From positions 3,534,858 to 3,598,857 of the forward strand of contig VFFE01007257.1 of NCBI GenBank assembly GCA_008921705.1: 64,000 nucleotides of DNA, in the 5' to 3' direction. The DNA is from Burhinus oedicnemus (lineage: Eukaryota; Chordata; Aves; Charadriiformes; Burhinidae). Position 1 is the first letter of the stretch. The number at the start of each line of letters is the position of its first letter. Shown here piece after piece: positions 13,376 through 24,969 of this stretch. The notes under the pieces were generated by a model that was given only the letters and a program-made list of their open reading frames with translations, had not been told where the DNA came from and did no database searches. The position numbers were made by a program, and so were the translations under genes.

Positions 13376-15705
13376 CAGGCATGGTTGCTGAAAGTGTTTG
13401 CTGTCTTTGAAGACAAGTGTGCAAATCACATTTTGGGAGGCATCTTGAAATACGCATTTGATTAGAGATATTTATATGAATTTATGTGGATTAATAAACT
13501 TTCATTCCAAAAGCACTTAGAAGAATCAGATGCATGTTTATTCATTGTATCTGGCACTCTAACTTATACAATTTTCCCATTTTTAGAGCATGTTTCTTTA
13601 ATGTCTTCTATGATTGCAATTAGATCAGTACCTAGAGGAAATGTATGCACTTAGAAATTGATTGAACCCACTATTAATAGTGCTTTTTGGATTCTGTACT
13701 CCATAGCAAAGAGTCAGATGCAACATAAAATGTTATTATAATTGAGCATTAATGCTAAGAGGAAAAAAAAAATCAAATAAGATTAACAGACCATGGATGC
13801 ATTATCTCACTTGGACTAATACAAGAAATAACCATGCAAAACAAGGAATTGTATTCACAAATTGTCTTTATATTTGCAGCAACAAAATATATAGCAGTTG
13901 ACACTCTTAGAAAATCTCACTTCTATAAAATGCGCACACTTGAAAGTGTTGCTAGGTATTTTGAACAGTATGCCTGAGAAAAAGTATATTGACCATTATA
14001 AATGTTCATTAAGATGTGATGGTTTAATGTTATAAAGTTTAAAGACACTGTTTCACATGTCTGAAGGGCCTGCATGTCTGGCATGAAAGCTGCTTTTACT
14101 CTACTGATGTTTCCTACATCTAACAGAGTTACTGGAAATCACTGATCCATATACTCCATGATTGGTATGGAATAACTCTCCACATTGCTTGATGATTTCT
14201 TGACCATTAAGCTACTTAATATCAGCACTCTAGATTTGTTGTTTCCATGCAGAGCTACGGACTGAAGATCCATTCCATTCACATAATCTATAACATTATT
14301 TTTACCTTATCCAGACACTTCTGCAGAATCATTCAACCTCTTGGTGTTTCGGACTAAGAAAGTAAACCATGGAAGTATATAAACTCCTCATATTCTCTCC
14401 ATCTTACGCTGTTCAGGACAGCTGCCTTTGGTGAGTATCAGGTTATCTGCAAGGGCTAAGATTCTTTGTGGCATCTCGTTGTTCACAGCCATAATTAAGG
14501 GGTACATATTTTAGCAGAGACACTGAACTGTCAGTGCTTTCAACTAGAATGTTTTTGTGGATTAAAAAAGACTTGTGCCCATCCTGCAATAAAGGTCTAC
14601 ATTAGATAACAAGCATTAAAAAAATCGCAAATTTATGCAGTTCCAATGTCTTTTTCTTTGTGTAAGCTGACCGTGACCTCTAGTTTCTTCATATTTTCCA
14701 TTTCTATTTCCCGCTCCTAACATTCAGTCCTACCTCATAATTATTGTGAGATACCTTCTAGAAATAATAGCTTCATATTCAGTGTAGGAGTGTGGCTCAC
14801 CCACTACCATCCTCATGACAATGACAGAATTAGTCAGTGAACTGGGCTTACAAAGGAGACCATAAAACAGCTGGTATATGTATCTAACGCAGCCTGAAGT
14901 CAAACCATTTTGTAATCTGTAGTCTGGAAGCTGTACGTGTCACAGCAATAACTGTTAGGTAAAGCATTTGTACATAAGAGCTGCACTCCACTCACCATGA
15001 AAAGATTCTGCAGAGGATATACAGCTGATCTATTAGGCTCCTAAGCAAAAGACGGGAATTCAGGGAAGGCTTGGAGAAGAGGAAATACCTGAAATACGTT
15101 TCAGATTTTTCCCTACTTTTCAAAGTTTAGAAAGGGAATTTTTAAGGCAACGCTGGACCACATGATAGAAGAGAGAAGTTGGAGTAGGAGGCCAGGTTCA
15201 CACTTCCACTTTCCAAACCTCCTTGTTTCCTAGTAAAAAAAATGCTTCTCAACTGAGTCCAGGGTCCAAGTAGAAAGATGAGAGATAGAAGATTGAAGGA
15301 TTAGCTATATCCATACAATAAATAACAGTCACTGCTGCTGGTCTATTTGTCTGATTACTAGCAATCTTTTTAGCACTACATGATGAATAATAGTAAGTTT
15401 TATATAAAGCATTAATGTTATTCTCAGTCCTTTTTTCATATTCTTGGTAGAATTAAATTTATATTTTTATAATTATATTTTTAAGAGATGAAAAACTTAT
15501 TTATTTCTGGGAAGAATCATACAGCCAAAAATAAAAGTTTGATTCCATTTGCTGTTTCCTAGCTTGTCTATTTCATTATCAGGTGTGGTTCAATAGGAGG
15601 CAGCTTCACGAATGCGACTTGAGACAGCGTCAATATCCTTGGTACTAAACCCTTAAGTTAAAAACACTAGCAATTCATTAAAAATCCATTACACTGCATC
15701 TAAAA
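13376..15705. other. Gene-free sequence
   Basis: Nothing recognised on either strand. AT-rich sequence with only short open frames lacking motifs. Confidence 0.5.
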
Positions 15706-15777
15706 GGGGGGGGGGNNNNNNNNNNNNNNNNNNNNNNNNNNNNNNNNNNNNNNNNNNNNNNNNNNTTTTTTTTTTTT
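15706..15777. other. Assembly gap (50 N) between homopolymers
   Basis: Ten G bases (15706-15715), fifty N (15716-15765) and twelve T bases (15766-15777). The fixed N length suggests a placeholder gap rather than a measured one. The real missing sequence could be of any length. A homopolymer or low-complexity tract probably caused the break. Confidence 0.97.
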
Positions 15778-17711
15778 ACTTTGGTTGGGTGTTTTTTATT
15801 TTAAGAATCCTTTGTCAGCACAGTATCCCTGACTGCAGGGCAGATCTGGCCCTCAGTTTTACTTTTCTGCGGAATCTCGGTGTAAAGCTTTTGTTTCAAG
15901 CTATACTTAGGCTAGCCCCTAGATGGAGACCTTATCGCAAACACACACACAGATCTCACTAGGCAGTGCATTATAACGCTTACCTTGCCCAACCACCTAA
16001 GTTTCTGAACTAACAGACTTTCAGAATTTACTCTTGATGAACTGAATACTGATTCTGAAAGGTTTTTTTCAAGTGTTACATAATCATCATAAACTGTATA
16101 TAACACTTCACGGCTGCAGCCTAACAGGGAGTCTTGTAAACCAGTTAACTCTCTTCATCAAATGTGAGCTATCCTTCCATGGGTATTCTTTTACACAGTA
16201 ATTCCTCTAATTTTTAGCTACACTCCCAGTTTTATTCTAATACAAAGCCCATGCCTTATTTATTCTACTGTAAAGATAGAATCACTGTACTGAAGTCTGA
16301 ATTTGCTCAAGGTTTATGCTTGTCAAAATAAAAGTGCAGTTTGCCAATCTGCATATTTAGCATAATCAGGTATGTCTCTGATGGAGTATGCAAAAAGAAG
16401 CTGGCAACAGCTGGAAAGTGGCCTGGACCGTTACTGGTACTATTTATGGTAAGAATGTACTATTTCATACCATGTTTAGATGCAGTGCCTGCCCATCCAA
16501 TCCATGGACATGAAGTTTCAAATAGTTTGGTGAACTAGCTCACCATTACTAATGTTGTATGACTGGGGAATGGCTACCATGTGCTGCAAAGGCAAGTACT
16601 CCTTTGTGGCTCCTGGTTCCAGTTGCAGCTTTATCCAATGTGTTGACCTCTGTGATATTAAGAGCTAGGTTAACAGCAAGCCTTTAGAGTCTGGCAGGAA
16701 TTATTAATCTATGACAAAACTGTTAAGTTTTTGTTGTGGGGTTTTGTTCATATTTCATTTAATTTTTTTGAACTCTGCTTTGGGTTTAAATTTCATTTTC
16801 TGCATCTTTGTCTTTCAGTATGAGTGGTGGGTTTATGCACAGCCTGTAAGAAAGTGGAGGGAATGACAAAATCTCTGGGCAGAAAACAAAGTTTGAATGA
16901 TACAGAAAATTAGAAATAAGACAGTGACTATCATACTTGAAATAAGAGATTTTCATATAACCAAATAACTTGGATCTAAGGTATGTTCTCACATATTTAT
17001 GACTAATATTTATTATCAAGATTTCAGTTAGTTTTAACTGGAATATAGACTGGAACCCTTTAGTGACTGTTGAACAAGCCTACACATCGGCTTAATGGAT
17101 TTTTCAGTATCTGGACATTTATGGCATATTAGCATGGAAAACACGCAGTCAAAGGCTGTGGCGACAGTAGGTGTTCTTCAATAGCCACATATGCTGCAGG
17201 TCCATCCATGTCATGTGAATAGATATACCTGCTGAACACATGGCTGCTCATAAAGGTCTGACCACTTATGTGACCTGGCTGGTACATCTCATGATATGAC
17301 TCTTGTCACTGTAACAGTAGAAAGCCCACAACTGTGCTCAACGTTTTGCAATTTCATGAACTTGAGAAAGAGGAAAACAGGTTAAAAGATTATGACTTAG
17401 ACAAAAGAGAGTATTTACATCATTGCTTTGCATACCACTTGATTTGTACTTTCAATGCATAGGACAAGCACATGCTTTTTGCTGACCCTTAACATCATAA
17501 AGAAAGTTGGCTTGGGCTTACGTATTTAGATATAACTAGGCAACTCTGGTTTGTTTTTTCAAATGTAGTAGCTCCATGGGAATTACTGCCAATAAAGATA
17601 ACATAGTGTTCACAAATTTTGCTAGGTATTTTGCTTAAGTGATAGACTAAATGTAAGTTGTCTATTCTGATAATTATGTAAAGTGGTGATATATTTAAGC
17701 TTGAGTAAGAT

Positions 17712-17760
17712 ACTATATATATCAATTACATATCTATATATATGAGAGAGAGTGAGAGAG
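17712..17760. repeat. Compound TA / GA microsatellite
   Basis: An interrupted (TA)n tract passes directly into GAGAGAGAGTGAGAGAG. It is a short compound simple repeat with no associated gene. Confidence 0.85.
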
Positions 17761-18589
17761 TCATACTTGTTAAACTCAGATTAGTACTGCTAAGCTAAGT
17801 GGGAATACAGGAGATGCTTTCCCACTTACTACTGACTCAGTATTTCATTTGAAATTATTATTGGCCAAAATAATCCAAGTAGTAAATATGGATCCAGAAA
17901 TCCCTACATGACTGAAGCAGTCAAACTCCTTCTTTCCAGCCAAGGTGGAGGAATTGAATATTGCTGCCTTGGAACAGCCATTAGAGCCTGCTTTGTGGAA
18001 GTGGAACTGGGTATGATTTACTTTAGGTGGAAAAAAAGAAGTAAACACTGCCAGTTTCCTGGGTCTGACTGTTTTAATCATTCAACTGCTTGACAAAAGC
18101 ATTCTTATCTTTTCAAGAAAACAGTGGTTGCTCACAAATACTATGCAGAAAACTCATAAAGTGAGGCAGGATCAAGCCCTTCAGATAAAATTAGAGGAGA
18201 AAAGCTGTGATTCAGCTCAGACCTCAGCCTAAGGCAGACGTGAGCTCTTCTTTTCTAGTGATGTTTGTAGGCATGTGCAGAATAATAATTCTTTGTTCTT
18301 AATATAGAAAGCTGAGAATCTATGGCACTTAATGTACATCCAGAATCAGGCTCAATCTGACCAGAAGGGAAAAATTTGAGGTATGGAGGGATTAAAAATT
18401 GAAATTTTTGACTTGGATACTGAAGTTCTTCTTGAATCTCTTTGTAATCTGGAATTTATCTTGGGGGTTTTTTGAAAATCTCTGTTACTGTAATGGGAGA
18501 CTGGTAATTGCAAGGATCCTTACAGTAATTTTCATTCCCAAACCACAGACATCATCTGAATTGTTTAGAGTGGGTCAAAGAGTTTTACG

Positions 18590-18610
18590 AAACAAACAAA
18601 CAAACAAAAC
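18590..18610 (+). repeat. (AAAC)n simple repeat
   Basis: About five units of AAAC. Short, low-complexity, and not preceded by a recognisable retrotransposon, so it is unlikely to be a SINE tail. Confidence 0.8.
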
Positions 18611-19692
18611 TTTTGGGGGATGGGCGTAACTTTTTATACATAACTGCAAATGTTCTGCTGAGCATGTTTTTATTCAGTATGAAAACTACAAAAACTAAAG
18701 CATCAAATCCCCCACTATGATCAGATATTTGCAACAGGTAGTGCCTCTAGTGCTTTCACAGCTATCTCACAAGCTTTCTCATCTTCGTCTGCAAACTACA
18801 GACTAAATTCTTCATTGAGTGAGTAAAAGCTTACATTTTGCAGCTTGACTTTGGAAAATGAACGAGCATGAAAAAACGGTTTAACTAAAACAACCCACCC
18901 CAAACAACTATGCAAACTATCCTCTAGCAATAATTCTACAGTTAATCCAAAGCCATTGACCACCATTATTGACTCTACTGAGTTTTGCATCAGACACCTA
19001 ATACATCTTTTTCTCCTTCAGTGTAAACAGAAACAGAATTTGCCTCCTGGTGCTTGCTTTGTATGTCTGTCGTTCTTCAATAAAGGATTACAAATCCAGA
19101 CGGTAAACTAATTAAACTGTCTCAGAAAAAATAGGAATAAAAAAGTAAAATGCTTTTTTTGGTGTTTATGTTTTTGTTATACATTCTGAACAGATTCTTG
19201 GAGTATGTGCCAGTTATAAAATGTAATCCTGGGAGGGTAGATTGGTAAATGATTTCTACTCATTTGCAATTGTTTCAAAGGTGACTCCATCACCGCTATC
19301 TGAAAGACGCTCTGCCCCTCAGTAACAAATGATTACAGCTAAATGAATCCCAGAGGTTTGCCACTAATGCAGAACAAAGGCATAAGAATGAGAGCTGTGG
19401 TTCAAGATCTATTTTTTATACCAGCATAATTTTTTGCTTCACTGATCTATCACTAAACAACAGCTGCTGGGGTAGAGACTAACTGCACTGCAGGAACGTT
19501 ACCAAATCCTTTAGTGACTGGTCGCATGTGTTTGCCTCAGGCCTTCAAAAAAGTCAGAAACTTGTGAAGAAGGACTGGCAGGTTAATGTCACATTACTTC
19601 TGTAAAGGATTTGAAGATGCTAGACACCCCGGAATGACAGCCTGCAGTAAGTCTGAATTACTAAAGGACTTCTATTGTTATCTAAGCGTACG

Positions 19693-20343
19693 TGATACCG
19701 AAAAGCTGGTTAAAACACACTCTCTAAGACTTAATTTGAAGTTTTAGAAAGCAGGCATTCTTTATTACAGTGCTGGGTGCACGGGGGATCATTCCACCTA
19801 TCGTGCACACCCAAGCTTCTTTAGGTTGCATCTTAAATGTAAGTATCTCATACTTATTCACGAACAGGTAAATCTTTCCCAAGAATAGGCGGTATCGTTC
19901 AAGAACTAATTATCATAAAGTTCACTCCTCCTTGCGCAGGCGCAGTCTTATCTGGTGGTCTTCTTCAGGGGTCTTCTGGATGAAGGCTGGCAGTCTTCCT
20001 CATTGTTAACTCTTCACCTTTCCCAAAGTGTAGCATTGTCAAACCACAATACCAGTTTCTTCTGGTTAACTTGCTTGTTAGCTCCCCTATCTGTCATATA
20101 TCATGTAGCCTTTGACCTCGGTTTAGTCATTTGGGTGATAAACCATCCTTTATCTTGTAGATTCATGTTCTCAGTTCCTCCTGTCCTTGGGCCTCAGTCT
20201 CTGTTTTCATAGCTTAGCAGCATTTTAAGTTCATGTTATCTTTCGGCTAAGTACACAGTATAGTCTGCGATAGTTTAACTTTATTGACTAGTTTATCCCT
20301 AAACTACGTTTGTCATTCATTTTCTAAAATACATCCTGTATCA
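19693..20343 (-). mobile_element. Solo LTR, 651 bp, minus orientation
   Basis: The block begins TGATAC and ends GTATCA, perfect 6-bp terminal inverted repeats with the canonical TG...CA ends of an LTR. The bases outside are TACG on both sides (19689-19692 and 20344-20347), a 4-bp target-site duplication as made by gammaretrovirus-type integrases. On the minus strand a polyadenylation signal AATAAA lies at 19761-19766, about 70 bases from the 3' end, which sets the orientation. There is no second LTR and no internal sequence between matching flanks, so this is a solo LTR left by LTR-LTR recombination. The retroviral block 590 bp to the right lies outside the target duplication, so it is not part of the same provirus. 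Confidence 0.85.
19761..19766 (-). promoter_or_regulatory. LTR polyadenylation signal AATAAA
   Basis: TTTATT on the plus strand reads AATAAA on the minus strand, followed by G. It sits near the downstream end of the solo LTR where the R region would be expected, and supports minus orientation. Confidence 0.6.
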
Positions 20344-20867
20344 TACGGGGCCAACCTCTGTTGAAAGGGTCAGTGCTTGGAAGGAAGAAGGAGGAAAAGA
20401 AAAGTGAGTAAAATTCAAACAATTTGTGTTTTTATATATACTGTCTTAGAAATTAAACTTTTGCTGTACTTATAAGTTGCTGGGTTTTTTTTCCCTATTA
20501 TCAGAGACCTATGTTCTAACTTCTGAATGCTTGAAATAGCCTTCCTATGACTTTCTAGGCAAAAAGTATCATAAAAATGGTAGCATATAAAGCATTCACA
20601 ACTGAAGAAAAACCAGATTTTTCTTATGTTAGGTGCTATCAGAGGCCTGTATATAACAAGGTTAAAGTAAAAGAACCAATGTGGATTGCCTTGATTTCCA
20701 CTGAAACTCAGTACTCTTTTCATTAGTAATCACCTTTTTGAAGGTGATTATTAATTCTGCAGAAAACATAAGACAATTGTAACCCCCAGCTACAAGAACT
20801 GTATTACTAACTTAAAGAACACATAAGAAAGTCCATTGTTTACGAAAGTGACCACAACAAGTTATGT
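20344..20867. other. Short gene-free spacer between LTR and ERV block
   Basis: Starts with the TACG target duplication of the solo LTR. A 102-codon minus-strand frame is present but has no motif and no retroviral similarity. Nothing else recognised. Confidence 0.5.
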
Positions 20868-20930
20868 AGTTCACAAGTGATAATAAACTACAAAAATATT
20901 AACTGTACAGTAAGTATCCACGTACAATGC
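20868..20930 (+). repeat. 63-bp direct repeat, left copy
   Basis: These 63 bases recur at 24969-25031 with two differences (C at 20921 and 20925, T at 25022 and 25026). The repeat is AT-rich host-like sequence, not retroviral. It abuts the retroviral block exactly: reading on the minus strand, integrase codons run up to 20931 and switch into the repeat in the middle of the integrase gene. See findings for interpretation. Confidence 0.95.
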
Positions 20931-21650
20931 TTATTCGCAATAAAGCTAAAGGTAAAACTTGCACCCAATCCATTGATGTTTCCTGACACAATTTACTTAT
21001 TTGTGGTTTAAGGGTGTAGTTCATTCTTTCTACTTTACCACTAGCTTGTGGTCGGTAGGGGGGATGTAAATCCCAAGTGATATTTAATATTCTTGATATT
21101 TCTGAAATGACGGTTGTTATGAAATGAGGACCCCTATCAGACGACATTCCAATCGGAATTCCAAATCTTGGAATGATTTCTTTTAGTAATATTTTAACAA
21201 CTTCTTGTGCTTTGTTAGTAAGACAAGGGAAAGCTTCTGGCCATCCAGTGTATGTATCTACTAATACTAATAAATATTTCAAATTTCTTTTTCTGGGTAA
21301 CTCAGTAAAATCAATTTGCCAATACTCACCTGGAGCTCCTCCTTCTGTTATTTTCCCAAAATCTTCTGAGTTTTTGGATTATTCTCACAGCATATCTCAC
21401 ATCCCTCAGTAATTGATCTTATACTCTCTACCATATTTCAGCGAATCACAAATTTTTGCAACTGCTTCAAGAGATTCTCAGTTCCCCAATGAACAGAATT
21501 ATGTTCCTTTCCTACTACTTCATTTAACAAAGTATACGGGATCACTATTAGGCCTAAAGGTGTCACGGCCATCCGTTCTCCTTTTTTCTGCCCCTAATTT
21601 TTCAATTAATCTCAAATCTTGTTTATCATATATTGGTTGTTCTGGCAAAC
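20931..21650 (-). pseudogene. ERV integrase, C-terminally cut
   Basis: Integrase joins viral DNA to the host genome. The N-terminal zinc-binding residues are seen as HNSVH (21489-21503) and CEIC (21390-21401), in one frame with a stop between them. After a frameshift between about 21387 and 21282 the catalytic core is open: Asp in VDTYTGWPEAF (21256-21258), Asp in SSDRGPHF (21136-21138) and Glu in GKVERMN (21028-21030). The last two are separated by 35 residues, a DD35E triad. The gene is cut after LPLALLRI at 20931, where the 63-bp repeat begins, so the C-terminal DNA-binding domain is missing. Confidence 0.93.
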
Positions 21651-21689
21651 TTAATTGACGTTCCGGGACTAACGTCTGAATTTCTATTT

Positions 21690-22380
21690 GGATGCCTTTT
21701 TGTGCAGCCCACTTTGCAGCCTCATCAGCCAGCCTATTTCCGTACTGTTGTTCACTATCCGCTGTTTGATGGGCCTTACTTTACAGCAACTTCAGCAGGT
21801 AGTTGTATATTTTCAAGAAGTTTTAAAACTTCTTCCTTGTGCTTTATTGTGGTTCCTTGTGAGGTTAAAGTCCTTGTTCTTTCCATATAGCTCCATGGGC
21901 ATGAATTACTCCAAATACATACTTTGAATCAGTCCAAATGTTTACTTTTTTCTTCTTGCTCAATTCTAGCGGTCTAATCAATGCAATCAATTCTGCCTTT
22001 TGGTCGGATACATTTGATGGCAGTGGCTGGGCTTCCACAATATCAGTCACAGTGCTTATCGCATATCCAGGCATGCGTTGTCCATTCATAACAAAACTGC
22101 TTCCATCTGTATATAACTCTAAATCAGGATCTAGTAAAGGCGCATCTTTTAAATCAGCTCTACTGCCATACACTTCCTCAATTGTTCGTAAACAATCACG
22201 CTCCAGGTCTCCTTTTTCATTTTGATCAGCAGACAGAAAAATTGCAGGATTCAATACAGTTGTCGTTCTTAATTGAGTATCATCCTGATCTAACAAAACA
22301 GCCTGGTATTTGAGCATTCGGCTCGGAGATAACCAATGATTTCCCTTCTGTTCCAGGACTGTAATTACCATATGGGTACA
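21690..22380 (-). pseudogene. ERV RNase H
   Basis: RNase H removes the RNA strand during reverse transcription. The catalytic residues are visible: Asp in ELYTDGSSF (22105-22107), Glu in QKAELIAL (21991-21993) and Asp in IWTDSKYVF (21928-21930). The frame stops at 21865 after one more indel. The C-terminal part (a NRLADEAAKWAA block) is still readable in other frames down to about 21690. The piece of open frame upstream of about 22380 is out of the true Pol frame. Confidence 0.9.
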
Positions 22381-22979
22381 TATACTGTTATCTGTTGCCC
22401 TAGGGTAAACTTGCGGGCTTCTTGAATCAATATCACTGTTGCTGCCACTGCCCTCAGACATCCTGGCCATCCTTGACTTGCAGTGTCCAATTGTTTGGAA
22501 AAATATGCAACTGCCCGACGACGTAAAGGCCCAAGAGATTGTGCTAGTACACCTAGGGCTATTCCTCTTTTCTCATGAACAAATAACTCAAAAGGCTTTT
22601 CAACATTTGGCAATGCTAATGCTGGTGCCTTCAACAGTGATCGTTTTAATTCTTTGAAGGACTTTCTTCCATCCTCTGTCCATTTTAAACAGGAGTTATT
22701 GGAAACTTTCAACATCTCATACAATGGTCTTACCATCAGTCCATAGTTGTCAATCCATAAACGGCACCAGCCGGTCATCCCAAGGAAAGTTCGCAATTCT
22801 CGAAGGGTCCTTGGTTCTAGCAGCTGGCAAATGGCTTCTTTCCTTTCAGTTGATAATTGTCGATGTCCTTTAAAAATTTCAAAACCTAAATACATTACAG
22901 TTTCTTGAGAAATTCTAGCTTTTTCCCGAGGTACCCGGTAGCCACTCATTCCAAGAAAGTTCAGAAGGCTTATTGTCAA
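22365..22979 (-). pseudogene. ERV reverse transcriptase, thumb and connection
   Basis: About 200 open codons in a second frame continue the RT: YLGFEI, then LRELRTFLGMTGWCRLWI and a PLYEMLK block, then the connection domain with FELFVHEKRGIALGVLAQ and AYFSKQLD. These are collinear with gammaretroviral Pol. A further indel near 22370 moves the reading into the RNase H frame. Confidence 0.9.
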
Positions 22980-23761
22980 CTGCAGACATTCTTCCTTAGT
23001 TTCCCTGCCAACAAAATATCATCTACATATTGCAGAACAACACCCTCTCGATTTTCCATTCGCCAGATTGCAAGTTCTTTAGGAAGTTGGTTTCCAAAAA
23101 TCGTCGGACTATTCTTAAATCCTTGTGGAAGCACAGTCCATGTATATTGAGTCCTTCGTCCCGTCTCTGGATTTTCCCATTCAAAGGCAAATAATTCTTG
23201 GCTTCCTTGGGCCACGGGAATGCAGAAAAAGGCATCTTTTAAATCTAATACAGTAAACCATTCTTGTCTATCTGTTAACGTAGTTAACAAAGTGTAAGGA
23301 TTTGCTACCACTGGGTGGATATCTTGTACTATCTGATTGATGGCTCGTAAATCCTGAACAATCCTATAAGTCTTTCCATCTGATTTCTTTACTGGCAGAA
23401 TGGGGGTATTATATTTAGATTTCCATTCTCTCAATAGTCCATATTTTAAGAATTTTCATATCAAAGGTGACAATCCCAATTTAACCTCAATTTTCAAGGG
23501 ATATTGTTTCAATCTTACTGGTGTTGAATCTGGTTTTAAATCTATTTTCACAGGTTCAGCCCTCCTGGATCTCCCTGGTACCTCTCCAGCCCAAACAAGA
23601 GGAATTACTGCTTCTTCTATTTCCCTTGGTAGTTCTTCTTTATCCAATCTGTCTTCCTGCAATAAAAATATTGAAGCTTGGACATATTTAGATTCTGGTA
23701 TTAGCACTTCCACTTCCCCATCCTTAAATTTTATCCGGGCTTCCAACTTTTCTAACAAATC
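22976..23761 (-). pseudogene. ERV reverse transcriptase, fingers and palm
   Basis: The frame runs from the protease with only one further stop (TGA at 23456-23458). It contains the N-terminal linker, PILPVKKSDGKTYRIVQDLR, the motif-A aspartate in VLDLKDAFF, VLPQGFKNSPTIFG, and the catalytic LQYVDD box (YVDD at 23018-23029). The two palm-motif aspartates and motif A are intact. After YVDD a single-base indel near 23000 shifts the frame and ORF reading ends at 22976. YVDD and the LPQGF motif are typical of gammaretroviral RT. Confidence 0.92.
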
Positions 23762-23995
23762 TCAACCTATCAAAGGTTTCGGAGCTCCTGGTAGGTACAG
23801 AAATTCATGAGTTACCCATTGTTTCCCAATCTTAAACCTTAGTGGTTTGAAAAATGGTCTCTGTTCCGCTTCTCCTGTTGCACTGACAACTTTCACCATA
23901 TTAGATCCTAATTCATGACTTCTTGTATTTAGAACTGAATAGGTTGCCCCTGTGTCAACCAAACACTCCACTTCCTCATTCCCCAGCTTAATTAT
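23762..23995 (-). pseudogene. ERV aspartic protease
   Basis: Retropepsin cleaves Gag and Gag-Pol and acts as a dimer. The active-site motif DTGA (within LVDTGATYSVL) lies at 23945-23956, followed by the hydrophobic stretch and a FLYLPGAPKPLIG end matching the glycine-containing C-terminal retropepsin motif. A TGA at 23762-23764 interrupts an otherwise continuous frame into the RT, in a context where an arginine codon CGA would be typical, consistent with CpG decay. That ancestral codon is inference. Confidence 0.88.
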
Positions 23996-23999
23996 AACC

Positions 24000-24169
24000 A
24001 GAGGCTTCGCTGGGGAAGAGTGCTCTGGTCCTCTTCAATCCTCCTCCTCTAACGCCACAATGGGCACTGCTTTTCTAGTTTCCATCAACACTGGACACTC
24101 TTTCTTCCAATGCCCATCCTTTTTACAATAAGCACACTGATTTTAACCCACAGTTGGATTTGGTAACCT
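24000..24169 (-). pseudogene. ERV gag nucleocapsid with one CCHC zinc knuckle
   Basis: In the same frame as the capsid end lies C-x2-C-x4-H-x4-C (CAYCKKDGHWKKEC) at 24095-24136, a complete retroviral zinc knuckle for RNA packaging. A single knuckle is the gammaretroviral pattern. Two in-frame stops precede it: TGA at 24170-24172 and TAA at 24143-24145. It leads into a short acidic linker before protease. Confidence 0.85.
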
Positions 24170-24960
24170 TCATCCTCTTCCTCTACCTCGCATTCCACCT
24201 CTTGCGTTTACTCTAAAAGCAACACTTCCCCTTTCCTTTTGAATACTTTCTAAAGCTGCTATTAGCTTAGCATTAGTCTTTTCTTTCTGTTGATCTCTAT
24301 TCCGATATGCCATCCAAGCAACACCTAGCATTTTCCCAATATTTCTGGCTTCTGCCCCTTGCAGTTTCTGTAATTTCCGCCTGATGTCATCCAAAGCCTG
24401 CCCAACAAATAAAGTAGCTAACTGTCCCGTTCCCTCTTCTGATTCAATATCTAAAGTGGTATATTTTCTAGCTGCTTCTTTCAATCGATTTAAAAAAATC
24501 AGTTGGAGATTCCTTCTTGTCTTGTTTAATTTCATATATCTTAGACCAATTAATAGCTTTTGGAGTTGCATTTCGAATTCCAAATAGAATTAATTTCTGA
24601 TACCATCCTATCATATCTCTATCACTCAGATCATTAGGATCCCAATTTGGATCAACCAAGGGAAAATGCTGTTCCACTAATCCCTGTGATGTTCCCAAAG
24701 CTATTTGAGCTTGCAAGTGTGTTCGTACTGCTCTCCAAACCATACCTCACTCAGTACTGTCAAACAAGACCTGTAACATCGCCTCTATATCCTGCCAATC
24801 TGGATTCTGAGTTTTAATCATCATCTCAAATGCGCTTGCTACCTTTTCTGGATCATCTCTATAATTTCCAGCAGCTATTTTCCAATTGTTTAAATCAGTA
24901 ATCGAAAACGGAACTTTTACTAAAATAGGACCATTGTTTCCCACTGCTTGTCGCAAGGGG
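24170..24960 (-). pseudogene. ERV gag: p30-like capsid, broken
   Basis: Capsid packages the viral core. The first part (24956-24747) has the PFSITDLNNWK block, as in gammaretroviral p30. A stop follows at 24747, then the frame continues with NWDPNDLSDRD-type sequence to 24468. Near 24490 a run of seven T (minus strand) shifts the frame by one base, and the rest (FLNRLKEAARKYT, then a QALDDIRRKLQKLQ block) reads on to a TGA at 24170-24172. The end is basic and glycine-rich (RGGMRGRGRG), as expected just before nucleocapsid. Matrix and p12 are missing because the block is cut at the capsid start. Confidence 0.88.
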
Positions 24961-24969
24961 CTTGCGACA
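24949..24969. repeat. 9-bp perfect inverted repeat at ERV right junction
   Basis: TGTCGCAAG (24949-24957) and CTTGCGACA (24961-24969) are perfect reverse complements with a GGG spacer. The left arm belongs to the retroviral capsid start. The right arm ends at the first base of the right 63-bp direct repeat. It looks like a foldback made at a DNA end during joining. Confidence 0.9.

Larger units (their letters stand above)
15778..19692. other. Gene-free sequence
   Basis: No gene or classified mobile element was recognised. Contains two small simple repeats, listed separately. Confidence 0.5.
20931..24968 (-). mobile_element. Class I (gammaretrovirus-like) ERV internal fragment, no LTRs
   Basis: Read from 24968 down to 20931, the order is capsid, nucleocapsid, protease, reverse transcriptase, RNase H, integrase. 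Gammaretroviral character comes from the p30-like capsid (start motif LR, then a PFSITDLNNWK block), a single CCHC zinc knuckle, the VLPQGFKNSPTIF motif, a YVDD box and the DD35E integrase. Matrix, leader, primer-binding site, the integrase C-terminus, envelope and both LTRs are missing. Coding is broken by several in-frame stops and at least five frameshifts, so it is dead. Both ends are cut inside genes (at the capsid start and after LALLRI in integrase) and lie directly against 63-bp direct repeats. Confidence 0.95.

Noticed and set aside
15940..15952. CACACACACA tract near the assembly gap
   Set aside because: Very short and not distinctive.
19693..24968. Solo LTR and gag-pol block as one provirus
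   Set aside because: The LTR has its own matching TACG duplication on both sides, and 523 bp of non-retroviral sequence plus the left 63-bp repeat separate it from the integrase end.
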